Positions 7,161 through 15,595 of a stretch of DNA of 64,000 nt are shown in pieces. Origin of the DNA: DATBSL01 sp963729875 (GTDB lineage: Bacteria; Acidobacteriota; Vicinamibacteria; Fen-336). Made by a program: the position numbers and the translations under genes. The notes below the pieces were generated by a model. It searched no databases and was not told where the DNA came from. It saw only the letters and a list, made by a program, of their open reading frames with translations. How positions within the stretch are numbered: position 1 is the first letter of the stretch; the number at the start of each line of letters is the position of its first letter. The DNA is taken from assembly GCA_963729875.1 (NCBI GenBank), contig CAVSPR010000002.1, positions 558,001-622,000 on the forward strand, given 5' to 3'.

Positions 7161-10100
7161 ATGCCCGAGCCCCGTCGCTCGACCAGGCGCTCCGTCTTTC
7201 TCGCTGTCGTCTACCTGATCTTCTTCCTGTCGGGAGCGGCGGCGCTGATCTACCAGGTGGTCTGGACGCGCAGCTTGAGCCTCGTGTTCGGCGGCTCCCA
7301 CCTGGCGGTGACCACGGTCCTGACCGTGTTCATGGGAGGGCTCGCCCTGGGCGGTCTCACCCTCGGATGGAGGGCTCGGCATTCCAAGAGGCTCCTGCGG
7401 CTCTACGGGCTGCTCGAGCTCGGCGTGGCGGTGTGCGCCCTGGCGTTCGTGGCCCTGATCCGACTCTACCCTGCGATCTACGTCCCAGTGGCTCGCCTCG
7501 CCGTCACGTCACCCCTCTACCTCGCGTTCGTCCGCGTCGCGTTTGCCGTCTTCGCCTTGATCGTTCCCGCCACGCTCATGGGTGGGACCTTGCCGGTTCT
7601 CTCGAGCTTCGTCTCCGCGCGTGCCGAGGACCTGGGCGGGCGGCTCTCATTTCTGTATGCGTGCAACACGTTCGGCGCGGTTGCCGGCGCCGCCGCGTCC
7701 GGCTTCTTCCTCCTGCGCTACTACTCCGTCACCACGGCCCTCGCGGTTGCGGTGGGTATCAACGTCGTCCTCGGCGTCCTCAGCCTCCTCCTGAACGACC
7801 TCGCGCAGGCGGCTCTGGCACCGACCTCTCCCGGGGAAGGTGAGGAGTGGGGCGCAGCCGTGACGACCAGCCGCGACTCGGGTGCGGCCGCGGACCTGGT
7901 GCCGTTCAAGCTCGTCCTGTGGGGCATCGGGGTCAGCGGCTTCTGCGCTCTCGGGTTCGAAGTGCTGTGGACCCGTGTTCTCGGCATCGTCATCGGGGCT
8001 AGCGTCTATGGCTTCACGATCATGCTGATGGCGTTCCTTTCGGGGATCGCGCTCGGCAGCTCCGCGTATGGCGTGTACCTGAGGCTGTCTGACGCGCCAC
8101 GGAAGGGGTCCGAAGCCCAGACGACGAAGGCCGTGCTCGCCTTCGGCCTCGTGCAGCTGGTGATCGGGGTGTCGGCCCTGATCGCGACCAGCTTCATCCG
8201 CGAGCTGCCGTCCCATGCCCTCTTTTTGCAGGGACGCCTGATCGGCTCGACCGCGGGCACTTTCGGCGCCCGGCAGTCGGTTGGTTTCCTGCTGGCCTTT
8301 TCCTACATGCTCGTCCCCGCGTTCTTCATGGGGCTCGCCTTTCCCCTCGCGGGCAAGATCCGCGCCGAGTACACCCGCGTGGTCGGCCACGCTGTCGGCG
8401 AGACCCTGGCCTACAACACCGTGGGAGCCATTCTCGGGTCGGCCGCCAGTGGTTTCGTCCTCGTGTACCTGTTCGGCATCGAGCGGTCGCTTCAGCTCCT
8501 GGCCCTCGTCAACGTGGGTTTCGGGGTGCTCGTCATGGTCAGTGTCCGAAGACGGAGGGCTCTGACCTGGGGAGTCGCGGGAGCGGCAATCGTCGCGGCC
8601 GTGGCCCTGGCGACCGCCGGAGCCTCGTGGCGGACCTGGGACACCAAGTTCCTTGCCGTCTTCCAGGCCAACCGGCCGGACAAGTTCAGCAGCCGGGAGA
8701 AGACCCGCGACACCTTGAGGAACACCGACGTTCTCTACTATGCAGAGGGGGTTCACGCCATCGTCAGCTCGATCAAGGTCAAAGGGGGTACTCAGTCCTT
8801 CGTGACCAACGGCAGGATCGAGGCGACGGACAACACGCCGGACCTGGCTTGTCAGTTCACCCTGGGCCACCTGCCGATGCTCCTGCACCGCAATCCCGAG
8901 AGGGTCTTCGTGCTCGGGACGGGAAGCGGGATGACTCTCGGAGCCACGTCAGTCCATCCGAGCGTGAGGCAGATCACCCTCGCCGAGATCGAGCCCGAGG
9001 TCCTCGGAGTGGCGAGGACCTTCGGCAGGTACAACCACAACGTCCTGGAGAGCCCGAAGCTGACGATCGCCTTCAACGACGGCAGGAACTTCCTCCTGAC
9101 CACGAACGAGAAGTTCGATGTCATCACCGCAGATCCCATTCACCCGTGGTTCGGCGGCGCCGGGTACCTCTACACGGCGGAGTACTTCGAGCTGGCCGCG
9201 GGCCACCTGAATCGTGGCGGCATCATGTGCCAGTGGCTGCCGATCTACGAGCTCACCGAGGAGAATCTCAAGTCCATCGTGAGGACCTTCCGGGAGACCT
9301 TCGAGCACGTCATGGTGTGGCTGACCTACTACGATGCGCAGCTCGTGGGCAGCCACTCCCCGATCCTGATCGACGAGGAGGAGCTGGCCAGGAGGATCAG
9401 CGAGCCCCGGATCCTGGCCGACCTGCAGCGGGTCCAGATGGGTTCGGCCGGGGACTTCCTGAGCTATTTCGTGATGGGGAGCGCAGGTGCCGCCGCGTAC
9501 AGCAGTGGAGGCGTCCTCAACACGGACGACAACCTGTACCTCGAGTTCTCCGCCCCCTTCTCGATCGAGAAGGCCAGCCTGATGGCCTCCAACTTCGCGG
9601 GCCTCGTCGAGCATCGCGAGAGCATGGTCCGGTATCTGAAGGTGCCTGCGAGCGGGGGCGCTCGGACGCAGCCGCAAGCCGGATCTGACCGCAACCTCGA
9701 GGCCGCCTCCGTCGTCGACCGGGTCCATGCCGAGGATCTGGCCAGGCGGTTCCGAGCCCCGGACTACGCTCGCCTGATTGCCGAGCTCGACAGCGCGTAC
9801 CACTGGTACGCACCGTGGCGGTTCCTCAAGGACGAGTTCATGCGCCGGATCTCCCAGGAGCCGAAGATGGTCCGGCAAGCCGCGCTGCCGGTTGCCGCGG
9901 CGGACGGTGCTCTGGTTCACATTCGCCTCGGGGCGGTGACCCGGCGCATGACGGGCGAGATCACGACCCTCGACTTCGTCGATGGGCGCGACGGGAGCGT
10001 GCTCGGGCACCACGAGATACTGGGGGCAGACATGGAGCCACGGACCACCGCACTCGTCACTGCTGCCATGGCGAACGTGCAGTCGGCCTACCTCGCCGCG

Positions 10101-10202
10101 GCCAGGGAGGCGAGCGCCCGGGGTGAGCCCGCGCCCCGAGCGGCCGCACTGCTCCCGCGCCTGAGGCGCGCAATCGCCGACACCATCGCGCAGGCGGAAT
10201 AG
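7161..10202 (+). CDS. MFS-like membrane protein fused to spermidine-synthase-like domain
   Basis: A 1013-residue protein. The first half (about 10-490) has around 14 hydrophobic helices in the two-lobed pattern of fused MFS/spermidine-synthase proteins, starting with AALIYQVVWTRSLSLVFG. The second half carries a class I SAM-fold domain with VLGTGSGMTLGA, an acidic ribose-binding AEIEPE, and ADPIHPWFGGAGYLYTAEYF in place of the polyamine-synthase active loop. In characterised spermidine synthases that loop contains Asp and Tyr residues that position putrescine, so activity here is plausible but unproven. Located in the inner membrane. A second such gene lies at 39483. Start set by the TAGGAT box and family alignment. 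Confidence 0.82.
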   Translation: MPEPRRSTRRSVFLAVVYLIFFLSGAAALIYQVVWTRSLSLVFGGSHLAVTTVLTVFMGGLALGGLTLGWRARHSKRLLRLYGLLELGVAVCALAFVALIRLYPAIYVPVARLAVTSPLYLAFVRVAFAVFALIVPATLMGGTLPVLSSFVSARAEDLGGRLSFLYACNTFGAVAGAAASGFFLLRYYSVTTALAVAVGINVVLGVLSLLLNDLAQAALAPTSPGEGEEWGAAVTTSRDSGAAADLVPFKLVLWGIGVSGFCALGFEVLWTRVLGIVIGASVYGFTIMLMAFLSGIALGSSAYGVYLRLSDAPRKGSEAQTTKAVLAFGLVQLVIGVSALIATSFIRELPSHALFLQGRLIGSTAGTFGARQSVGFLLAFSYMLVPAFFMGLAFPLAGKIRAEYTRVVGHAVGETLAYNTVGAILGSAASGFVLVYLFGIERSLQLLALVNVGFGVLVMVSVRRRRALTWGVAGAAIVAAVALATAGASWRTWDTKFLAVFQANRPDKFSSREKTRDTLRNTDVLYYAEGVHAIVSSIKVKGGTQSFVTNGRIEATDNTPDLACQFTLGHLPMLLHRNPERVFVLGTGSGMTLGATSVHPSVRQITLAEIEPEVLGVARTFGRYNHNVLESPKLTIAFNDGRNFLLTTNEKFDVITADPIHPWFGGAGYLYTAEYFELAAGHLNRGGIMCQWLPIYELTEENLKSIVRTFRETFEHVMVWLTYYDAQLVGSHSPILIDEEELARRISEPRILADLQRVQMGSAGDFLSYFVMGSAGAAAYSSGGVLNTDDNLYLEFSAPFSIEKASLMASNFAGLVEHRESMVRYLKVPASGGARTQPQAGSDRNLEAASVVDRVHAEDLARRFRAPDYARLIAELDSAYHWYAPWRFLKDEFMRRISQEPKMVRQAALPVAAADGALVHIRLGAVTRRMTGEITTLDFVDGRDGSVLGHHEILGADMEPRTTALVTAAMANVQSAYLAAAREASARGEPAPRAAALLPRLRRAIADTIAQAE

Positions 10203-10209
10203 CGTCCGG

Positions 10210-11502
10210 CTACGACGGGGCGGCCCTCGAGGTGGCGCCGAGGAGCCGGTCCAGGTAGCGGGAGCGCAGCTGGCGGCTGGCGAGGGCCTGCTTCGCCGGC
10301 GGCAGCCTCAGGATCACGCCCAGGATCGCGGCCATCGCCCGGTGGCTGAGGTGGGCCTGGTTGTCGAAGACCAGGTCGTGCAGCCCTCCGCGCTCGATCG
10401 CCATCAGCACGACCCGGTGCGTCGAGTTGACGGGGGTGATCACGCGCTCGCTCCGTGCGGCGAGTCGCAGCCCGCCCTTCGGGCAGGCGGATACGCAGAC
10501 GCCGCAGCCGAGGCACAGGTCGATCTCCGCCGCCGCGCGCTTGCGCCCGGGGTGCGCCGGGTCGGCGCCGGGGACGAGCCGCAGGGCCTCGACCGGGCAG
10601 GCCTTCGCGCACTTGCCGCAGCCGTCGCAGAGCGTCGCGTCCAGCTCGACCACGAAGTTCGTGGTGTGGACCGGGTGCAGGAAGCCGAAGCGCTTCGCGG
10701 CGAGCATGGCCTCGCAGCAGCAGCCGCAGCAGTTGCAGATGAAGGCCGGCCTCTCGCGCACGTTCTCGCCGAACTGGACGAGCCGCCGCTCCTGGGCCTC
10801 TTGCAGGATCTCGAGGCCCTCGGAAGGGGACGCCTCGCGCGCGTAACCGTGCTTCACCAGCGACCGGGCCGTGCTTCCGAACGTGAGGCAGATCTCGCGG
10901 GGGGCGTCGCAAGCGCGCCCGACGTGCTCCATCTTGTGGCGGCAATAGCAGAGGCTGACCCCGATGGCCGGGGCCTCCCGGATGACGTGGCTCGCCCGCT
11001 CGTAGTCGAGGACCCGCAGCGAGAGCTCGGCGGGCACCGCGTGCTCCTGCACGAACGTGCGGCCGATCTGCGTCTCTCCGCGCGTGAAGAGGCTCTTGAT
11101 GAAGTCCTCCTCGACGTTCATGTACTCGTGGAAGAGCTCGGCGAGGCGCCTTTGGTCGACGTCGCCCCGCACCCGCATCATCGAGAACTCGAAGAATCCG
11201 GCCATGGGAGGGGGGAGGACGTAGAGCGGCTCGCCGTCCTGCTCCAGGTCGAGCAGGATGGCGCGGGAGGCGAGCCCCTCGAGGACCTTCGACGCCTCGG
11301 CGAACTCCAGCCCCCACGCCCTCGCCGCCGTCGCGGTGCGGAAGGGCTTGATGGGCAAGAGGGCGACGAGCTCCGCCTCTCTCGGGCTGAGCAGGATCTC
11401 GAGGATTCGATAGAGGAGCTCCGAGGGCGGCGCCCCCTGGGGGAAGCGGTTGAGCCGATCGGCCAGGCGACGGTAGCCCTCGCGTGCGGCGAGGTGGCCC
11501 AC
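10210..11502 (-). CDS. 4Fe-4S cluster oxidoreductase/ferredoxin-domain protein
   Basis: A 430-residue soluble protein. The N-terminal part looks like a winged-helix fold (LLPIKPFRTATAARAWGLEFAEASK...), the middle holds a cysteine-rich CNCCGCCC stretch near residue 265 plus CYCRHK, and two classical ferredoxin motifs follow (CDGCGKCAKACP and CLGCGVCVSACP). It should bind two [4Fe-4S] clusters and perhaps a third centre at the CC-rich segment. Homologous proteins are annotated only as 4Fe-4S binding proteins, so the electron partners are unknown. It is a convergent neighbour of the MFS/spermidine-synthase-like gene (7-bp gap). Start GTG 11502, supported by a TAGCGT box 6 nt upstream. Confidence 0.78.
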   Translation of the reverse strand: MGHLAAREGYRRLADRLNRFPQGAPPSELLYRILEILLSPREAELVALLPIKPFRTATAARAWGLEFAEASKVLEGLASRAILLDLEQDGEPLYVLPPPMAGFFEFSMMRVRGDVDQRRLAELFHEYMNVEEDFIKSLFTRGETQIGRTFVQEHAVPAELSLRVLDYERASHVIREAPAIGVSLCYCRHKMEHVGRACDAPREICLTFGSTARSLVKHGYAREASPSEGLEILQEAQERRLVQFGENVRERPAFICNCCGCCCEAMLAAKRFGFLHPVHTTNFVVELDATLCDGCGKCAKACPVEALRLVPGADPAHPGRKRAAAEIDLCLGCGVCVSACPKGGLRLAARSERVITPVNSTHRVVLMAIERGGLHDLVFDNQAHLSHRAMAAILGVILRLPPAKQALASRQLRSRYLDRLLGATSRAAPS

Positions 11503-11508
11503 GGGCCG

Positions 11509-11514
11509 ACGCTA
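11509..11514 (-). promoter_or_regulatory. Leaderless -10 box (TAGCGT)
   Basis: TAGCGT, 6 nt, then GTG at 11502. No Shine-Dalgarno. One of the recurrent TANNNT-start arrangements in this window. Confidence 0.45.
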
Positions 11515-11558
11515 CGCCCGGCCGTCGCCGCGGGCATGAGCCGTTCGGACCAGGTGTC

Positions 11559-12218
11559 TCAGGCCATGTCCAGCAAGGCGCCCACCGCCTTGTCGATGCC
11601 CTCGGCCACCTCGGAGATGCGCTTGCCGAGCATGTACGCGGGGGTGGACACGAGCTTTTTCTCCCGGTCGACCGCCAGCTCGGCCACGGTGCAGGACACG
11701 TGGGTGGCCCCCATCGCCTCGAGCCCGCTCGCCGTGGCCTCGTCGGTACCGATCGTGAGCCGAGGCTTCTCGGCGCCGAGCACCTTCGCCACCACCGCGG
11801 GGGCGATGCAGACCGCCCCCACGGGCTTGCCCTGCGCGTGGACCTCGCGCACCAGGCGCGCCACCTCGGGGTGGACGCTGCAGTCCTTGCCCCTGACGGC
11901 GAAGTCGCAGAGGTTCTTGGCCGCGCCGAAGCCGCCGGGCAGCAGGAGACCGTCGACCTCGTCGGCCCTCACCGAGGCCACGTCCCGGATGGCGCCGCGG
12001 GCGATCCGGGCGGACTCGACGAGGACGTTGCGGGAGGCACCGGGCTCGACCTCGCCGCTGAGGTGGTTCACCACGTGCATCTGCGGAGCATCCGGCGCGC
12101 AGACGATCGCCTCGGCCCCGCGCCGGTCGAGGGCGAGGAGGGCGAGGACGGACTCGTGGATCTCCGCCCCGTCGTAGACACCGCAGCCCGAGAGAACGAC
12201 GGCGATCCTCCTGGCCAT
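11559..12218 (-). CDS. elbB: ElbB, DJ-1/PfpI-family glyoxalase-like protein
   Basis: A 219-residue protein of the ElbB (isoprenoid biosynthesis with amidotransferase-like domain) group. Visible are VVLSGCGVYDGAEIHE at the start, LLLPGGFGAAKNLCDFA, and the nucleophile elbow GAVCIAPAV with the conserved Cys. E. coli ElbB has weak glyoxalase activity; its real role in isoprenoid metabolism is not settled. The ATG at 12218 has AGGGAG 6 nt upstream, and a TAGAAT -10 candidate lies about 12250. Length agrees with the family. Monocistronic, convergent with nothing, divergent from the winged-helix/FHA regulator. Confidence 0.9.
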   Translation of the reverse strand: MARRIAVVLSGCGVYDGAEIHESVLALLALDRRGAEAIVCAPDAPQMHVVNHLSGEVEPGASRNVLVESARIARGAIRDVASVRADEVDGLLLPGGFGAAKNLCDFAVRGKDCSVHPEVARLVREVHAQGKPVGAVCIAPAVVAKVLGAEKPRLTIGTDEATASGLEAMGATHVSCTVAELAVDREKKLVSTPAYMLGKRISEVAEGIDKAVGALLDMA

Positions 12219-12282
12219 GGGCTTCTCCCTTCGCGGGGAACGGACGCCGCGATTCTAACGCCGTCGAGTCGGACCGGTGCCG

Positions 12283-12313
12283 TGTCCATCGGGAGAGCCG
12301 CGTGGCATGGACA
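12283..12313. promoter_or_regulatory. Inverted repeat in the elbB / regulator control region
   Basis: GTGTCCAT and ATGGACAC form 8-bp arms separated by about 17 bp, between the elbB start and the promoter of the winged-helix/FHA gene. It could be an operator for either gene; arms are short and this is a weak call. Confidence 0.25.
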
Positions 12314-12372
12314 CCGGAGTCGAGTCGGTCTCTTGGATTTCCCTTGGTTGCCCCAGGGCGGCTCGATTGTGA

Positions 12373-12400
12373 TTGACGAGGGGGTAAACAGGCGTAGTCT
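12373..12400 (+). promoter_or_regulatory. Sigma-70-type promoter (TTGACG / TAGTCT)
   Basis: TTGACG (12373-12378), a 16-bp spacer, and TAGTCT (12395-12400), with the ATG of the winged-helix/FHA gene 18 nt further on. The surrounding sequence is locally less GC-rich than the genome background, as expected for a promoter. Confidence 0.55.
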
Positions 12401-12418
12401 CCTGAGCGGGAAAACCCC

Positions 12419-13138
12419 ATGCGCATCCGGTTTGGTTCCTTTGTCCTCGACCTGGAAGCCCGGCAGCTCGAGCAGGGTGGCCATCCGGTCCACCTGACAC
12501 CCAAGGCGCTCGAGTTGCTCGAATTGCTCATCGAGCGGCGACCCAATGCCGTCACTAAAGCCGAGATCCACGACCACCTGTGGCCGAACACGTTCGTGGC
12601 CGACGTCAACCTGCCCGTGCTCGTCCACGAGCTGCGGGAGGCGCTCGAGGACGACCCGCACGAGCCCCACTTCCTCCGGACGGTCACCCGCTTCGGCTAT
12701 GCGTTCTGCGCGAGCGCCCGCCCGGAGCCGGAGGCCCCGGAGTGGGCGGTCAACGGCCCGTTCGAGTACCGGATCATCTGGGGCGTCCGGGAGATCGCCC
12801 TGCACCCGGGAGACAACCTGCTCGGACGCACCCACGACGCGACGATCTGGGTGGACCACTCCAGCGTGTCGCGGCGGCACGCCCTGCTGCGTGTCGCCGA
12901 GGACGGGGCGACGCTCGAGGACTGCGGCAGCAAGAACGGGACCTTCCTCGGGGGCGACCGGGTCGGTGAGGCCGTTTCGCTGCGGGACGGGGACCGGATC
13001 CTCCTCGGCAGCGCGCTTCTGGTGTTCCGGTGCTTCCCCCGCGACACGGCGTCGACGGCAACCGGCGCGGCCGTGCCCTTGACCGCGCCCCTGGTCGAGG
13101 GGCTCGAGGACCCCCGCACGCCCCACTCGCACGTCTGA
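12419..13138 (+). CDS. Winged-helix DNA-binding plus FHA domain regulator
   Basis: A 239-residue protein with an OmpR-like winged helix at the N-terminus (about 1-100: LTPKALELLELLIERRPNAV, then TVTRFGYAFCA) and an FHA domain at the C-terminus (about 120-215). FHA phosphothreonine-binding residues are present: LGRTH, SSVSRRHAL and SKNGTF. It probably links phosphothreonine recognition, made by Hanks kinases such as the one at 19623, to transcription. There is no receiver domain, which is unusual for this winged-helix class. The promoter upstream is described separately. The next gene is PspC, 95 bp downstream. Target genes are unknown. Confidence 0.85.
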   Translation: MRIRFGSFVLDLEARQLEQGGHPVHLTPKALELLELLIERRPNAVTKAEIHDHLWPNTFVADVNLPVLVHELREALEDDPHEPHFLRTVTRFGYAFCASARPEPEAPEWAVNGPFEYRIIWGVREIALHPGDNLLGRTHDATIWVDHSSVSRRHALLRVAEDGATLEDCGSKNGTFLGGDRVGEAVSLRDGDRILLGSALLVFRCFPRDTASTATGAAVPLTAPLVEGLEDPRTPHSHV

Positions 13139-13232
13139 ACTTCGAACCCGGGGCGGTGTTTCCCCGTACTCGCTGGTGCGGGCGTCTCCGCCCGCGAGGG
13201 GCGCACCTGCCGGAGCGTCCGAGGAGGGGGCC

Positions 13233-13709
13233 GTGCCGAGGAGACTGACGCGAGACACGCAGCACGCCGTCCTGGGCGGTGTCGCCTCCGGCTTCGGCCG
13301 GTACCTGGACGTGGACCCGGTCCTGGCCCGACTGGGCTTCGTCCTCCTCGCCTTCGTGAACGGCCTGGGGATCCTCTTCTACCTGGCCTGCTGGCTCCTC
13401 ATGCCCCGGGCGGTCGCGGTCGCGCCGGGCGAGACGGCGGCCTCTCCCTCGGCCGGCACGGGCTTCGACACGCTGCGCGAGGCCGGGACCCAGCTCGCCG
13501 CGGGGGTCCGCCAGGGCGTCCCGGACCCCGCCGCGGCCCAGCTCGCCATCGGCTCGCTGCTGGTCGTCATCGGGGCCCTCCTCCTCCTGCACAACCTCGG
13601 CTGGCTGCACTGGCCGCACTGGATGCGCTTCGACACGCTCTGGCCCCTCCTGCTCGTCGCGCTGGGGATCGGCCTCGTCCTGAAATCCCGCCGGCCCCTC
13701 TCGGCCTGA
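13233..13709 (+). CDS. PspC-domain membrane protein
   Basis: A 158-residue protein. The PspC domain is at residues 3-62 (RLTRDTQHAVLGGVASGFGRYLDVDPVLARLGFVLL and a second helix ending LLMP). Two more hydrophobic segments follow (about 100-150, LLVVIGALLLLHNLGWLH and LLLVALGIGLVL). PspC proteins are inner-membrane envelope-stress factors, but no pspA/B is nearby, so only domain membership can be claimed. Start: GTG at 13233, because GAGGAGGG lies directly upstream at ideal spacing. It may be co-transcribed with the FHA regulator. Confidence 0.83.
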   Translation: MPRRLTRDTQHAVLGGVASGFGRYLDVDPVLARLGFVLLAFVNGLGILFYLACWLLMPRAVAVAPGETAASPSAGTGFDTLREAGTQLAAGVRQGVPDPAAAQLAIGSLLVVIGALLLLHNLGWLHWPHWMRFDTLWPLLLVALGIGLVLKSRRPLSA

Positions 13710-13733
13710 GCGTCCTCGAGAGGCGCCGCCCCC

Positions 13734-15338
13734 TCAGGGCAGCACCCGGCCCACGACCGCGGTGATGTCGTCGCACTGCGGCTCCGGGGCGAACGAGGAG
13801 ACGGCGGCGTGGAGGCGCCTCACGATCCGGGCGGAGTCCTCCCGGCGCGCCTCCGCCACGCAGCGGAGAACACGGTCGGCCCCGAAGAACTCGCCCTCGC
13901 GGTTCTGGGCCTCCGTCACGCCGTCCGTCAGGAGCAGGAGAAGGTCCCCGGCCGCCAGGGGCAGCTCGCCGCTCGGCGGGAACGCGGCGTCGCAGAAGAG
14001 CCCCAGGGGCGGGCCCGTGGACGAGAGGAGGTGCCTCGTCGTCCCCGTGCCGTCGAGAACGTAGCCGTGGATGTGGCCCGCGCCCGCGTACACGAGGGTC
14101 CTCCGCGCGGGGTCGAGGAGCGCCAGCATCAGGGTGACGAAGCGCTGGTCCTCGGTGTCCTCGAGCAGGAACGCATTGAGCGCGCCCAGGATCTCGCTGA
14201 GGTCGGTCGTGGCGCGGGCCAGCGACCGGAGGTAGGCGCGGGTCTCCGCCATCAGCAGCGCCGCGCTGAACCCGTGGCCGCTGACGTCGCCCACCGCGAT
14301 ACCCAGCCGCCCGTCCGGCATCGGCAGGAAATCGTAGTAGTCCCCGCAGGTCTGGTCCGCGGGAAAGGCGGCGCCCGCCAGGTCGAAGCCCGCGAGCGCG
14401 GGCGCCGCCGTCGGGTAGAGATTCTGCTGCACGATGCGGGCGAGACGCATCTCGACGTCCCGCTCCTGCGCCTTCTTCAGCTCGGTGACGTCCCTCATGA
14501 CGGACACGAACTTGGTGACGTTCCCCGCCTCGTCCCGCACCGGGGTGATCGTCTGCTCCGCGTGGAAGAGGGTGCCGTCCCTCCTGCGGTTGACGAGGGT
14601 CGCGCTGTGGACCTGGCCGGACAGGATGCTCGTCCACAGCTGCTGATAGAAGCTGCGCTCCTGCCACCCGGACTTGAGAATGCTCGCCGGGCGGCCGATC
14701 GCCTGTTCGCGCGAGTAGCCGGTCGTCGCCTCGAAGGCGGGGTTGACGTACTCGATGGCGGATCTCGCGTCGGTGATGAACACGGCGTCGGTCGTCTTCT
14801 CGAGGGCCTTCGAGAGCTGGCGGAGGAGCTCGTTGGCCTGACGGCTGGCGGTCACGTCCCGGAACACGACGACGCCCCCGATGACCTCGCCCTTCCTGTC
14901 GTGGAGGGGGCCGCCGTTCACGCTGATCCACGTCCCCTCGGGCGCGTGGGGGCCGCGGATGAAGACGTCCGCCTCGCGGACGTGCTCCCCGCGGACGGCC
15001 CGGGCGAGGGGGAGCTGCTCGGCGGCGTAGGGCGTCACCGTGTCGGGGAGGTAGCAGCCGTAGACCGAGGACCACTCCGCGGCGGGGCTCGCCAGGGGGC
15101 CCTTGCCGATGATCCCTTCGGCGGCCGCGTTCCAGAACACGAAGCGGCCTTCCCGGTCGGCGACGATGACGCCCTCGGCGATCTGCTGCAGCGCCGCTTC
15201 CATCATGCGGAGCCGAGCGCGACGCCGGGACCCTGCCGCCTTCCGGGAGGGGGCCCGGCGCCGCGGGCCCTCTCCGGGGCCCGTGGCGGGGGATGGGGTG
15301 CGCCGTCGGCGCCGGGCCTCACGAGCCGGGTCGATCAT
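13734..15338 (-). CDS. PAS-PAS-SpoIIE (PP2C) phosphatase
   Basis: A 534-residue cytosolic protein: two PAS domains (about 45-165 and 170-290; the second has YVNPAFEATTGYSREQAIGR and DGTLFHAEQTITPVRDE), a short linker helix (EMRLARIVQQNLYP), and a SpoIIE-type PP2C domain (about 310-534). Metal-binding motifs CGDYYDF, VGDVSGHG, LTDGVTE and CDDITA are intact. Such enzymes dephosphorylate anti-anti-sigma factors (partner switching) in response to PAS input. No STAS or HATPase anti-sigma partner is in the window. Start ATG 15338 is chosen over longer readings because the upstream frame looks non-coding. Confidence 0.87.
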   Translation of the reverse strand: MIDPAREARRRRRTPSPATGPGEGPRRRAPSRKAAGSRRRARLRMMEAALQQIAEGVIVADREGRFVFWNAAAEGIIGKGPLASPAAEWSSVYGCYLPDTVTPYAAEQLPLARAVRGEHVREADVFIRGPHAPEGTWISVNGGPLHDRKGEVIGGVVVFRDVTASRQANELLRQLSKALEKTTDAVFITDARSAIEYVNPAFEATTGYSREQAIGRPASILKSGWQERSFYQQLWTSILSGQVHSATLVNRRRDGTLFHAEQTITPVRDEAGNVTKFVSVMRDVTELKKAQERDVEMRLARIVQQNLYPTAAPALAGFDLAGAAFPADQTCGDYYDFLPMPDGRLGIAVGDVSGHGFSAALLMAETRAYLRSLARATTDLSEILGALNAFLLEDTEDQRFVTLMLALLDPARRTLVYAGAGHIHGYVLDGTGTTRHLLSSTGPPLGLFCDAAFPPSGELPLAAGDLLLLLTDGVTEAQNREGEFFGADRVLRCVAEARREDSARIVRRLHAAVSSFAPEPQCDDITAVVGRVLP

Positions 15339-15559
15339 CGCCCATCCGTTCTCGCCGGACGCCGTCGACTGCGGCCCCACTGAACACTCACGCGCCACAC
15401 GCGAGACGCGAGACGCGAAATACCCCCGCCAGGGACGACCCGCGGGACCGAGCGATTCAAGGGTTACGATTCGTTGAAGCAGAATATACACCCGTACATC
15501 GTCGACGCGTGTTGATTTCCGTCACACGACCCTTTGGCCCAGGGCTGACGCCCGAGGGA

Positions 15560-15565
15560 TACAAT
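15560..15565 (+). promoter_or_regulatory. Possible -10 box (TACAAT) for the GH18-GH2 gene
   Basis: TACAAT lies about 30 nt before the ATG at 15596, in the 257-bp gap between this gene and the PAS-SpoIIE gene. A TTGGCC at 15534 is 20 bp upstream, longer than usual, so the -35 is uncertain. Nothing else was recognised in the gap. Confidence 0.3.
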
Positions 15566-15595
15566 CCCGCCGGTCAGACGGCAAGGGAGGCCCAT

